From assembly GCA_947479815.1 (NCBI GenBank), contig CANKAT010000009.1, positions 1 to 63,574 of the forward strand: a DNA stretch of 63,574 nucleotides, read 5' to 3'. Source of the stretch: Sphingobacteriaceae bacterium. Lineage in GTDB: Bacteria; Bacteroidota; Bacteroidia; Sphingobacteriales; Sphingobacteriaceae. Positions 27,317 through 36,655 of the stretch are shown one piece after another. Below the pieces are notes generated by a model. It worked only from the letters and a program-made list of their open reading frames with translations. It made no database searches and was not told the origin of the DNA. The position numbers were made by a program, and so were the translations under genes. Position 1 is the stretch's first letter, and each line of letters starts with the position of its first letter.

Positions 27317-28687
27317 ATGAATCCAAAAAACTATAATCCACGCAGAGATTTTATTAAAAAATCTGTGTTTACCGCAGCTGGAATGAGTATTATTCCTGGT
27401 TTTGTACTTGGGAAAGACGGAAATATCACTTCAATTACAGAGCAGTTATCCAGAGCTTTGGCCGGTCAAGATGGCATTAAGAAAATTGCATTCATTACCC
27501 ATATATACAGAAATAGTGCCCATGCAGATGTAATTGGCACGAAACTATTTCTTGGTATTCCTACAGATGAAGGAATGGTAGCTCCTCAGGTAAAAATAGT
27601 TTCGGTTTTTATCGAACAAGTTGGCGCTAACGATACAGGTATCAAAATCGCCGCCATGAATGATGTTCCGGTTTATCCCACAGTGGAAGAGGCTTTAACG
27701 CTTGGAGGTGATAAACTTGCTGTTGATGCGGTTGTTTATGTTGGAGAGCATGGAGAATATCCCTACAACAGACTGGGAATGAAATTATACCCACGAATGA
27801 ATTACCTTGAACGTATATTCAGAGTGTTTGATGCATCGAATAGGTCAGTCCCAGTATTTACAGATAAGGCACTGTCTTATAGTTGGTTGGATAGTAAGTG
27901 GATTTATGATCGTGCAAAGGAACTCAATGTTCCATTGATGGCTGGATCTTCTTTGCCGTATTGCTGGCGTGATAAGGATTTGGTACATCCCATCGGAGTA
28001 AAGATTAAAGAGGCCGTTGCTATTGGGTACGCATCTCTTGATGCCTATGGTTTCCACGTAACAGAGATTCTACAGTGCATGGTTGAGCGAAGATCGGGAG
28101 GTGAAACGGGTGTTAAAAGTGTAGAAGGCTTGAAAGGAGATGATGTTTGGAAAGCGATAGATTCAGGTAAGATTTCTCAAAAGTTGGTGGATGCAGCCTG
28201 TGATACAATACAGGATAAGGAAATGGGGAATATGCGTGAGATTGTAACCACGCCATATGCAGTAATAGTTAATTATGCAGATGGAACTAAAGGAACAATT
28301 ATGATGCTAGATAAATATGTTAAAACAGGTTGGGCTTATTCTGCAAACACCTCAAAAGGAATTGTTGCAACAGAATTTGTACTTAGTGGCGGCCCTAATT
28401 ATTCCCATTTTAGCTATCTGACGCTCAATATTCAGAAATTCATTGTGAGCGGACCAACTGCCCCAATTGAAAGAAACTTATTGACAAGTGGAATCATTGA
28501 TATGGGAATACGTTCGCTTACTGAAGGTAAGGTAAAGGAGACTCCGTTTTTAAATATTAAATATTCTGCAGCAGGTTATGAACCGATCAGGCCAACAGCA
28601 CCACGACCAACTGGTCAAAGCATAGCACCTTTTCACCCTAAAGAGTATGAGTTTATGATACCGGATGCCTTTAAGAACAAGAAATAA
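27317..28687 (+). CDS. Tat-exported protein of an unrecognised family (paralog b)
   Basis: 456 residues with a Tat signal, NPRRDFIKKSVFTAAGMS. It is a paralog of the protein at 14385 and shares the same conserved blocks: HADVI, DAVVYVGEHGEY, YPRMN, VPVFTDKALSYSW, LMAGSSLPYCWR and VERRSGGETGVKSV. The C-terminus is longer and proline-rich near 430-445. There is no recognised domain; the cofactor, if any, is unclear. Two copies at the two ends of the central enzyme block indicate that this family carries out a step of the pathway, not an accidental neighbour. Function unknown. Confidence 0.8.
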   Translation: MNPKNYNPRRDFIKKSVFTAAGMSIIPGFVLGKDGNITSITEQLSRALAGQDGIKKIAFITHIYRNSAHADVIGTKLFLGIPTDEGMVAPQVKIVSVFIEQVGANDTGIKIAAMNDVPVYPTVEEALTLGGDKLAVDAVVYVGEHGEYPYNRLGMKLYPRMNYLERIFRVFDASNRSVPVFTDKALSYSWLDSKWIYDRAKELNVPLMAGSSLPYCWRDKDLVHPIGVKIKEAVAIGYASLDAYGFHVTEILQCMVERRSGGETGVKSVEGLKGDDVWKAIDSGKISQKLVDAACDTIQDKEMGNMREIVTTPYAVIVNYADGTKGTIMMLDKYVKTGWAYSANTSKGIVATEFVLSGGPNYSHFSYLTLNIQKFIVSGPTAPIERNLLTSGIIDMGIRSLTEGKVKETPFLNIKYSAAGYEPIRPTAPRPTGQSIAPFHPKEYEFMIPDAFKNKK

Positions 28688-28827
28688 TCAGTTCACATTT
28701 TTTTAATGCAGAAACTTTTTTGAGAATATACCAGAAATAATACGTGTTTAATTTGGAAAATCAGTAAAAAGTCAAGAATATGCAGTTAATTTAATAACAA
28801 CCAATTTAAAAGCAAAATTCAATAAAA

Positions 28828-30594
28828 ATGAAAGTCAATTTTAAAAAATTATACGAGTCTAATCTTCGCACAAAGTTAATTGCTTTTTTAGGCCTGGCAT
28901 TTCTGGTTACAATCAGTTTTATTAATTCAGGAGGTCCCGCTGGACTACCTAAGGGTGATCCTGGTAATGGTGGCCTAGCACTTCCCGGCGATTTTGAGGC
29001 TGTTGTAGTTTCTGATTCTTTAGGCCGTGCAAGACATTTAGCGGTTAACAAGAATGGTGATATTTATGTAAAGCTAAGAGTGCCTAATGCTAAAAAACAA
29101 GGTAGTGTTGCCTTGCGTGATAACAACAATGATGGTAAAGCAGATATTATTGAGTATTTCGGAAATTATCCAGATACCGGTAATTACGGTACCGCCATGC
29201 GCATCCATAATGGGTATCTGTATTTCAGTACTGCTGGCGAGGTTTTAAGAACCAAACTTACTCCAGGTAAATTAGTGCCTGAAGGTATAACAGAAACTAT
29301 TGTGATTGATAATTACAAAAGAGGAAAATCTTCGCATATTGCTAAGCCGATTGCTTTTGATAATAAGGGAAACATGTATGTTCCTTTTGGTTCTCCAAGT
29401 GATGTGTGCCAGATTGCCGACAGACAGCCAGGTTCTATGGGTCAAATGCCATGCCCTGAATTAAAGGAACATGCAGGTGTTTGGAAATTCAGCGAAAGTA
29501 AATTAAACCAAAAGCAAAGCGACGGTACAATGTATGCTACAGGTATCCGTAGTATTGTTGGAATGTCATGGAATAATATAGATAACTCGCTGTACGCCAT
29601 GCAGCATGGACGTGATGATTTTACCAGAACATGGTCAGATCTATACTCTCCATGGCACAGTGCTTTATTGCCTTCTGAAGAATTTTTGAAAGTACCAGAA
29701 GGATCTGATTCTGGTTGGCCATACTACTATTATGATTTTATGCAGGGAAAGAAATTATTGAACCCTGAGTATGGTGGCGACGGTAAAAAAGAAGGCGATG
29801 CGGCAAAATACAACATGCCGATCATTGGTTTCCCAGGACACTTTGCCCCAAATGATTTACTATTCTATACAGGGAATCAATTTCCTGAACGTTATAAAAA
29901 TGGTGCATTCATCGCATTTCATGGTTCAACAATTCGTGCTCCATATCCACAGGGTGGCTATTGCGTAGCCTTTGTTCCTTTTAAAAATGGAAAGTTTTCA
30001 AGTGAGTGGGAATTATTTGCTGATGGATTTGGTGTTGTAGATACCATTGTAAACACATCTGATGCTAAAGCTCGTCCAATGGGTTTAGCACAGGGTCCTG
30101 ATGGGTCTCTTTACATGAACGAAAGTGAAAACGGGAAAATCTGGAGAGTAATGTACAAAGGTGACAAGAAAACTTTCGGTACTAAACAGTTGGCAGGAAT
30201 GGCTGCTCGCAAGTTAACTTCACCTAACGTGAAAACTCCTGATGTTGAAAAAGATAACTTGATGAAAGGTCAATTAGCAGCAGGTTCTAAATTGTACAAT
30301 ACGTATTGTGCTTCTTGCCATCAGCAAAATGGAAAAGGTGACGGAACTCGTTTCCCGCCGCTTGCTGAATCTGAATGGGTGAATGGAGACAAGAAAAGAT
30401 TGATTCAAGTAGTATTGAACGGTCTTTCTGGTCCTGTTACTGTTAAAGGTGTTGGTTACAATGAAATAATGCCTCCTCACGGTTATCTTAAGGATTCCGA
30501 AATTGCTCAGATCTTAACGTATGTAAGATCAAGCTTTGGCAATAAGTCCGGATTTATAAGTCCGAATGAAGTATCTAGATACCGTGCTAAATAA
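28828..30594 (+). CDS. Secreted sorbosone/PQQ-type sugar dehydrogenase-like protein fused to cytochrome c
   Basis: 588 residues. An N-terminal signal/anchor (about 15-32) is followed by a six-bladed propeller resembling glucose/sorbosone dehydrogenases (about 50-460; blocks such as RARHLAVNKNGDIYVKL and GLAQGPDGSLYMNES). The C-terminal c-type cytochrome has C494-A-S-C497-H498 for heme attachment and Met548 in EIMPPHG as likely axial ligand. It is predicted to oxidise a periplasmic substrate and pass electrons to the respiratory chain. Whether it binds PQQ cannot be told from the sequence alone. It lies 140 bases after the Tat protein, on the same strand. Confidence 0.88.
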   Translation: MKVNFKKLYESNLRTKLIAFLGLAFLVTISFINSGGPAGLPKGDPGNGGLALPGDFEAVVVSDSLGRARHLAVNKNGDIYVKLRVPNAKKQGSVALRDNNNDGKADIIEYFGNYPDTGNYGTAMRIHNGYLYFSTAGEVLRTKLTPGKLVPEGITETIVIDNYKRGKSSHIAKPIAFDNKGNMYVPFGSPSDVCQIADRQPGSMGQMPCPELKEHAGVWKFSESKLNQKQSDGTMYATGIRSIVGMSWNNIDNSLYAMQHGRDDFTRTWSDLYSPWHSALLPSEEFLKVPEGSDSGWPYYYYDFMQGKKLLNPEYGGDGKKEGDAAKYNMPIIGFPGHFAPNDLLFYTGNQFPERYKNGAFIAFHGSTIRAPYPQGGYCVAFVPFKNGKFSSEWELFADGFGVVDTIVNTSDAKARPMGLAQGPDGSLYMNESENGKIWRVMYKGDKKTFGTKQLAGMAARKLTSPNVKTPDVEKDNLMKGQLAAGSKLYNTYCASCHQQNGKGDGTRFPPLAESEWVNGDKKRLIQVVLNGLSGPVTVKGVGYNEIMPPHGYLKDSEIAQILTYVRSSFGNKSGFISPNEVSRYRAK

Positions 30595-30615
30595 TAACAT
30601 AGTAAACAAAAAAAA

Positions 30616-31395
30616 ATGAAATTTATTGCCTATATTTTATTTATATCACTGCCTTTCTCTATGAAAGGCAGTGATATTCTTTCTTCTGAAAAGAGTATAG
30701 TTTCAGCTGCTAAGTCCATTCAAAAACCAGCCAACAAAGAGTATTTAGTTTCTAAACTAAAGAAACCGATGAAAATTGATGGAAATTGGAATAAAGCACA
30801 ATGGAAGAAGATTGAAACAATAAAAATTGATAATTATATGGGTACAGTTTCTCCGTTTAAACCAACGGTTGAAGCCAAAATGATTTACGATATAGATAAT
30901 GTTTATGTGATCTTTCGTGTAAAAGATCAATTTGTAAAGAGTACTGTTACAGAATATAATGGAAATGTATCAGGTGATTCCTGTGTTGAATTCTTTTTTT
31001 CGCCTGACTCAGATGAACCATTAAAGTATTTCAACCTTGAAATAAATGCTGGTGGAACACCGCTTATTTTTTATGTTACAAAAGCATTGACCGAGTTTGT
31101 TAAACTTCAGGCTCCTGACATAAAGCAAATTGAAATTGCTCATTCTTTGCCGTCTGTAGTTGATCCTCAGATCACTGAACCCGTAACTTGGACCATCGAG
31201 TACAGGATTCCACTATCAATGTTAAAGAAGTTTTCAAATGTTACAAATCCAGCACCAGGTGTTGTCTGGAAGGCAAATTTCTACAAAACAGGTAGCAGAA
31301 CTTCTAATCCAAATTACCTTACCTGGAATTTTGTAGATAATCCAAGACCAAACTTTCATCTTCCTCAGTTCTTCGGAGTTTTAAAGTTTCAATAG
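30616..31395 (+). CDS. Secreted CBM9-like beta-sandwich protein
   Basis: 259 residues with an N-terminal signal (about 1-18). The motifs KPMKIDGNWNKAQW, YDIDNVYVIFRVKDQFV, SGDSCVEFFFSPD and WTIEYRIPLSML mark a carbohydrate-binding family 9-like / DOMON-like beta-sandwich. Such domains bind sugars or heme, and often stand alone in Bacteroidota loci. It starts 21 bases after the dehydrogenase/cytochrome gene, so the two are probably translated together; it could present ligand to it or act as an electron-transfer partner. No enzymatic residues recognised. Confidence 0.82.
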   Translation: MKFIAYILFISLPFSMKGSDILSSEKSIVSAAKSIQKPANKEYLVSKLKKPMKIDGNWNKAQWKKIETIKIDNYMGTVSPFKPTVEAKMIYDIDNVYVIFRVKDQFVKSTVTEYNGNVSGDSCVEFFFSPDSDEPLKYFNLEINAGGTPLIFYVTKALTEFVKLQAPDIKQIEIAHSLPSVVDPQITEPVTWTIEYRIPLSMLKKFSNVTNPAPGVVWKANFYKTGSRTSNPNYLTWNFVDNPRPNFHLPQFFGVLKFQ

Positions 31396-31425
31396 TCAAA
31401 AAGAAATTTTAAGATTCCTAAGGTC

Positions 31426-32361
31426 ATGGAGAAGCTGGCAATTATCGGATCTGGTACTATGGGTCATTCCATTGCTTTGAATGCTGCATGGTCAGGATTG
31501 AACGTAAGGATGTATGGTTTGAACCAAGATGATCTCACAAAAGGCTTAGAGGGAATAAAGAATAAGTTAATTGTATTAAATCAACATGGATTGATTTCTC
31601 TTCCGGATATTGAAGCAATCCAGTCAAGAATTTCTACAAGCCAATCCATTGATGATACTGTTGCTGGTTCAAGTTTTGTTATTGAATGTATCCCTGAAGA
31701 TCTTTCTATGAAGCAGCAGCTTTTCAATCATCTTGACAAAATATGTGCTCCTGATGTGATCATAGCAACAAATACTTCTGGATTAAGCCTGAGTCTTATT
31801 GCATCGAGCACTAAAAATCCAGAACGAACTATTGTAACTCATTTCTGGAACCCCGCACATCTTGTTCCTCTGGTAGAAGTACTTCAGACCAATAAAACGA
31901 GTGAGGATACCTTTAATCGTACCATCGCTCTTTTGAAATATATGTATAAAAAGCCTATCGAAGTAAAACGGGAAGTACCTGGTTTGGTAGGTAATAGGCT
32001 TCAGTTTGCACTTTTCAGAGAGGCTCAATATTTGCTTGAAGAAGGAATTGCTTCAAAGGAAGATATTGATGCAGCGGTTACTTACAGCATCGGAAGACGA
32101 CTACCTGTTACCGGCCCCTTGCTTTCTGCAGATATGGGCGGACTAGATGTATTTGCCTCTATCTCTGATTATCTTTTTGAAGACCTTAGCAAATCAGATC
32201 GTTCCTATCCAACCCTTACAAAATTAGTAGCACAAAAAAAATTCGGCAGTAAAACAAAGAGGGGATATTATGATTGGAATAAAGAATTTTCGACTAAGGT
32301 AAATCAAGCCAGAGAAAAGGAATTGATCCGGCATCTTAAACAAGACAGAGCAATAGAATAG
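31426..32361 (+). CDS. 3-hydroxyacyl-CoA dehydrogenase-family NAD-dependent dehydrogenase
   Basis: 311 residues, cytosolic. The N-terminal Rossmann motif is AIIGSGTMGHSIA; the catalytic His lies in THFWNPAHLVPLVEV with the paired Glu in VEV, and the VGNRLQFAL segment carries the conserved Asn; GYYDW near the C-terminus also fits. The family oxidises L-3-hydroxyacyl-CoAs, but related short enzymes act on free hydroxy acids such as gulonate. No CoA ligase or thiolase is encoded in the island, so a free 3-hydroxy acid substrate is plausible. 30 bases after the CBM9-like gene. Confidence 0.88.
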   Translation: MEKLAIIGSGTMGHSIALNAAWSGLNVRMYGLNQDDLTKGLEGIKNKLIVLNQHGLISLPDIEAIQSRISTSQSIDDTVAGSSFVIECIPEDLSMKQQLFNHLDKICAPDVIIATNTSGLSLSLIASSTKNPERTIVTHFWNPAHLVPLVEVLQTNKTSEDTFNRTIALLKYMYKKPIEVKREVPGLVGNRLQFALFREAQYLLEEGIASKEDIDAAVTYSIGRRLPVTGPLLSADMGGLDVFASISDYLFEDLSKSDRSYPTLTKLVAQKKFGSKTKRGYYDWNKEFSTKVNQAREKELIRHLKQDRAIE

Positions 32362-32425
32362 CGCTAACTGATCTTTATGGTCAGTGATAAAATTTACTTA
32401 GAATTAATATTTAACCCATCCTATA

Positions 32426-33730
32426 ATGAAAAGTTTAGTTTACTCGAAATCGGCAGAATTGCTTGAGAGATCAAAGAAAGTACTTGCCGGAGGTGTATCC
32501 TCCGAATTCAGGAAATACAATCATCCTCATGCTATATTTTATACGCATGGAAAGGGTAGTCATCTTTTTGATGTTGATGGCAATGATTATCTTGATTTTA
32601 CGTTAAGTCAAGGGCCATTAATTCTTGGTCATTCACATCCTCATGTATTAAAATCAGTTGCTGATTATTCTGAAGAAGGTCAATTATTTGCTGGTCAGCA
32701 TATTAAGGAGATTGAGCTCGCTGAGACTCTGAATCGAGTGATTCCCTCAGCTGAATTGATGCGTTTTTGTTTGGATGGCTCAGAGGCAGTACAAACAGCC
32801 TTCAGAGTGGCAAGAGCAAAAACGGGTAAGCAAAAATTTCTTCGTTTTGAAGGACACTACCATGGCTGGCTTGATAATGTTGCCTGGGGCATATCTACTC
32901 CATCTGTAGATGCATTGGGCAGCAGAGAAAACCCGAATGTATTTCCATGGTCGGCAGGCTTGCCTGAGCATTCTAAAGATGAGTTTATCATTTTGCCTTG
33001 GAATGATCTTGATTTAGTTAAAAAGACTTTAGCAGACCATCACCAAGAAATCGCTGCCATAATCACTGAGCCAATCATGTGTAACAATGGATGCATTGTG
33101 CCGAAAGAAGGCTTTTTGCAGGGATTGCGTGACCTTTGCGATCAATATGGTATTGCCTTGATATTTGATGAGGTGATCACAGGCTTCAGAATGAGTATTG
33201 GTGGATCACAGCGGTATTTTGGTATTACTCCAGATATGTCAATTTTTGCCAAAGCGATGGGTAGCGGTTACCCAATCAGTGCGATCGTAGGTAAAAGAGA
33301 ATGGATGAGCCTCATTGAAGATGCAAAAGTGATTCATGCAGGTACTATGAATTCTAGTAACCCAACAATCGCTGCCGCATTGGCAACAATTGAAGTTCTT
33401 GAAAAGGAAAATCCCTATGAGCGCATGTTCAGATTTGGTAATAAATTAATGGATGGACTTAGAAAGGCTGCTGCTGCTAATAATCATAATTTATTGGTTC
33501 AGGGTCCGGGCCCCATGTTCAACATCGGGTTCACCGATTTAAAATCAGTGAATGATTATAGAGATACGCTGAGCTATGATCGTGCTAAACTGGGTAAATT
33601 TATTTCTGCCATGCACGATGAACGGATTAGAATTATAGGACGTGGTTTATGGTATATAAGTGCTGCCCATACGGAGCAAGATATTGATCATGCTATTGAG
33701 GTTTCAGCAAGGGTAATGGGGAGCATATAA
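32426..33730 (+). CDS. Class III aminotransferase, glutamate-1-semialdehyde aminomutase-like
   Basis: 434 residues, cytosolic, PLP-dependent. Motifs: LAGGVSSEFRKYN at the N-terminus, DYLDFTLSQGPLILGHSHP, FEGHYHGW, LIFDEVITGFR and the PLP lysine Lys276 in IFAKAMGSGYP. It belongs with proteins annotated as aspartate aminotransferase family or GSA aminomutase-like. Several relatives are catabolic transaminases for beta-amino or D-amino acids, D-phenylglycine aminotransferase being one. Given the island, a catabolic transaminase is more likely than heme biosynthesis. The substrate is not determinable here. Confidence 0.88.
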   Translation: MKSLVYSKSAELLERSKKVLAGGVSSEFRKYNHPHAIFYTHGKGSHLFDVDGNDYLDFTLSQGPLILGHSHPHVLKSVADYSEEGQLFAGQHIKEIELAETLNRVIPSAELMRFCLDGSEAVQTAFRVARAKTGKQKFLRFEGHYHGWLDNVAWGISTPSVDALGSRENPNVFPWSAGLPEHSKDEFIILPWNDLDLVKKTLADHHQEIAAIITEPIMCNNGCIVPKEGFLQGLRDLCDQYGIALIFDEVITGFRMSIGGSQRYFGITPDMSIFAKAMGSGYPISAIVGKREWMSLIEDAKVIHAGTMNSSNPTIAAALATIEVLEKENPYERMFRFGNKLMDGLRKAAAANNHNLLVQGPGPMFNIGFTDLKSVNDYRDTLSYDRAKLGKFISAMHDERIRIIGRGLWYISAAHTEQDIDHAIEVSARVMGSI

Positions 33731-33793
33731 TTACCAGATTTACGGTTGTATTGTTGCAATAATCAAAATTTCTTACAAATTGCGGTTTAATTA

Positions 33794-36646
33794 ATGACTA
33801 TGGATACTGGGAAGCTTTTGGAAGCAATTTTGCCAAAAGAACGGATAAAATGCCGCTTAATTGACCTTGTTGCTTATGCTTCGGATGCTGGATTTTATTA
33901 TCTGCGGCCAAAAGCCGTTGTGCAGCCTGTCAGTGAAGAGGAGATCATCGCATTGTTGGCTTTTTCGCATCAGCATAAAATTCCCATTACCTTTCGTACA
34001 GGAGGAACCAGCTTATCCGGACAGTCAATAACAGATGGTATTCTGGTAGATTTAAGCCAGTACTGGAATCAATTGATTGTTGAGGAAGAGGGAAATTTAG
34101 TCAGAGTGCAACCCGGAATTACCGGTTCTATGGTAAATAACTACCTCAAAAAGCATAAAAGAAAGATTGGTCCTGATCCATCTAGTATTGATGCGGCAAT
34201 GATGGGAGGGATCCTGTCAAACAATTCAAGCGGAATGTGCTGTGGGGTTAGTCTGAATTCCTACCATACTACTCGGCATATCCGGTTCATTCTTCCTTCT
34301 GGAAAAAGTTTTTCTACAGAGAATAAAGGCGATTATTCCCGGTTTGAGCAGGAATGCCCAGATGTCTATTCATCAATTTTAAATTTAAGGCAACAGATTG
34401 CTGATAATTCGGCACTTTCAGATCGTATCAGAACAAAATATCTCAGCAAAAATACTGTGGGATACTCTTTGAATGCCTTCATCGATTATTCTCATCCGCT
34501 AGATATTTTTTCTCACCTATTGATTGGTGCAGAGGGTACTTTAGGCTTTATCGCTGAGGCGGTGATGGAAACGGTGGCCGACTATCCTTATAAATCATCT
34601 GCATTTATATATTTTGAAAATATTTATTCTGCCTGCCAGGCAATCGAACCTTTAACCCTGACAGGTGCTGAAGCTGTTGAATTAATGGACAGAGCATCTT
34701 TGCGTTCAATTGAAAACGTGAAAGGGGTTCCTGCAATTTTGAAAACACTGCCTCTAGAAGCAGCTGCTTTATTAGTGGAGTATCAAAGCAATAGTGTGGA
34801 TGAACTTCAGGCAAAGATTGAGAGCTTAAAGCCTTATTCAGCAAAATTTGTATTGCTTGAACCGATCAGCTTTACCTCCGATCCAGGAATTCAGGCTTTT
34901 TACTGGAAACTGCGCAAGGGGATGTTCCCTGCTGTTGGCGCTGTTCGGGCAAGCGGAACAACGGTTGTATTAGAAGATATTGCAGTTCCTGTTGCTCAGT
35001 TAGGTGATGCTATTCTTGACCTTCATGTGCTTTTTGCAAAATACAAATATGATAATGCCATTATTTTTGGACATGCCAAGGATGGGAATATTCATTTTGT
35101 TGTTACCCAGTCATTTAATTCGGCTGATGAAGTTGACCGTTACGACCGTTTTTTGAGAGAAGTGGTAGCGCTGGTTGTCAATAAATATGATGGTACGCTG
35201 AAGGCAGAGCATGGTACCGGCAGGAATATGGCACCTTTTGTGGAAACAGAATGGGGTACAGAAGCCTATCAAATCATGAAAAACCTGAAAAAGGTCATTG
35301 ATCCTGAAAATCTTTTGAATCCAGGTGTGATCATCAATGAGCATAAAAATGCACATTTACAGGATCTTAAATCTTTACCCGGCGTAGAGCAGGAAGTAGA
35401 TAAATGTATTGAATGCGGCTACTGTGAACATAAGTGTCCAAGCAGAAATGTAACACTTACTCCGCGTCAACGAATTGTTGTAAGGCGCGAACTGGCACTT
35501 TTAGAGGCAAGTGGTAAGTATGAACTTCATGCAGAATTGGTTAAGCAATATCAGTATGATGGTCTGGATACCTGTGCGGTTGACGGATTATGTGCCACAA
35601 GTTGCCCAGTTGACATCAATACAGGTGATCTGGTTAAACGATTACGCAAAGAAAGCCATTCTCCATTCTCCAATAAAGTGGCTTTGTTCGTTTCAAAGAA
35701 CTTTCGTCTAGTTACCTTATTAGTGAACTTTGCACTCGAAGCCGGTACACTAATGAATTCGGTATTCGGTAAAAATGCCATGCTGGGATTGACTAGGGCA
35801 TTTAAAAAATTAATTCCTGAATTTCCATTATGGAGTAATCAGCTCATTACAAGTGGGGCCATTTCAGGTAAATACGTTAAGGAAATTGATCTTGAAACTA
35901 AAACCGGGCCGGCAGTTGTTTATTTTCCAACCTGTATCTCGAGGGTGATGGGTGGTGCCCCCGATAAAAAAAGTATTCCAGATTCCTTCTTGAGTGTTTC
36001 AGAAAAATCAGGTATTCAGGTAATTATTCCTGCTGGTATTGAGGCGCTTTGCTGTGGTCAGCTATTCTCTTCAAAGGGGTACAATATGGCTTATGCCGAT
36101 AAGTGTAATGAAACAATTGATAAACTCTGGGCTGTTACCAAAGATGGGATGCTACCCGTAATTCTGGATGTTACCTCTTGTTCACATACCCTGCAGCAAT
36201 GCCGTCCGGTTCTCAATGATCTGAACAAGCAACGGTTTGATCGCCTTAGTATTCTAGATAGCATTGATTACCTACATGATTATGTTATTCCGGCTTGCGG
36301 ACCTGTAGAAACTAAGGGTACAGTGGTATTGCACCCAGTTTGTTCATTGCAGAAAATGGGTCTTGAGCGAAAATTTGTTTCTGTTGCTTCACATTTCAGT
36401 GAAAAAGCAGAGGTGCCCATTCATTCCGGATGTTGTGGAATGGCTGGTGATAGAGGTTTTATTTTCCCTGAACTAACCGCATCTGCTACGGCTCCTGAAG
36501 CCAATGAGGTTAAGAAAAATTCCTATGAAGGCTATTATTCATCTGGGAAAACTTGTGAGATATCCATGTCTGAAGCAGTAGGTAAGAACTATGAATCAAT
36601 TCTTTATCTTGCCGATGAATGTTTAAAAGATAAACCACTTGATTAA
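33794..36646 (+). CDS. FAD-linked and Fe-S 2-hydroxyacid dehydrogenase (D-lactate/D-2-hydroxyglutarate type)
   Basis: A 950-residue three-part protein. The N-terminal PCMH FAD domain shows TFRTGGTSLSGQSI; the FAD-oxidase C-terminal domain ends near KAEHGTGRNMAPFVE and DPENLLNPGVI. Two 4Fe-4S motifs follow, one beginning at Cys538 (CIECGYCEHKCPS) and one at Cys594 (CAVDGLCATSCPV), then a CCG-type heterodisulfide-reductase-like domain with CCGQ and GCCGMAGD. YdiJ-like enzymes of this build oxidise D-2-hydroxy acids and feed electrons to the quinone pool. It fits a pathway handling D/(R)-configured acids. Length is normal for the fusion. Confidence 0.92.
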   Translation: MTMDTGKLLEAILPKERIKCRLIDLVAYASDAGFYYLRPKAVVQPVSEEEIIALLAFSHQHKIPITFRTGGTSLSGQSITDGILVDLSQYWNQLIVEEEGNLVRVQPGITGSMVNNYLKKHKRKIGPDPSSIDAAMMGGILSNNSSGMCCGVSLNSYHTTRHIRFILPSGKSFSTENKGDYSRFEQECPDVYSSILNLRQQIADNSALSDRIRTKYLSKNTVGYSLNAFIDYSHPLDIFSHLLIGAEGTLGFIAEAVMETVADYPYKSSAFIYFENIYSACQAIEPLTLTGAEAVELMDRASLRSIENVKGVPAILKTLPLEAAALLVEYQSNSVDELQAKIESLKPYSAKFVLLEPISFTSDPGIQAFYWKLRKGMFPAVGAVRASGTTVVLEDIAVPVAQLGDAILDLHVLFAKYKYDNAIIFGHAKDGNIHFVVTQSFNSADEVDRYDRFLREVVALVVNKYDGTLKAEHGTGRNMAPFVETEWGTEAYQIMKNLKKVIDPENLLNPGVIINEHKNAHLQDLKSLPGVEQEVDKCIECGYCEHKCPSRNVTLTPRQRIVVRRELALLEASGKYELHAELVKQYQYDGLDTCAVDGLCATSCPVDINTGDLVKRLRKESHSPFSNKVALFVSKNFRLVTLLVNFALEAGTLMNSVFGKNAMLGLTRAFKKLIPEFPLWSNQLITSGAISGKYVKEIDLETKTGPAVVYFPTCISRVMGGAPDKKSIPDSFLSVSEKSGIQVIIPAGIEALCCGQLFSSKGYNMAYADKCNETIDKLWAVTKDGMLPVILDVTSCSHTLQQCRPVLNDLNKQRFDRLSILDSIDYLHDYVIPACGPVETKGTVVLHPVCSLQKMGLERKFVSVASHFSEKAEVPIHSGCCGMAGDRGFIFPELTASATAPEANEVKKNSYEGYYSSGKTCEISMSEAVGKNYESILYLADECLKDKPLD

Positions 36647-36655
36647 TTTAATTCA

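Noticed and set aside
14385-28687. Gfo/Idh/MocA oxidoreductase for the two unknown Tat proteins
   Set aside because: Tat-signalled Gfo/Idh proteins are common in this phylum, but no GxGxxG nucleotide-binding motif is present.
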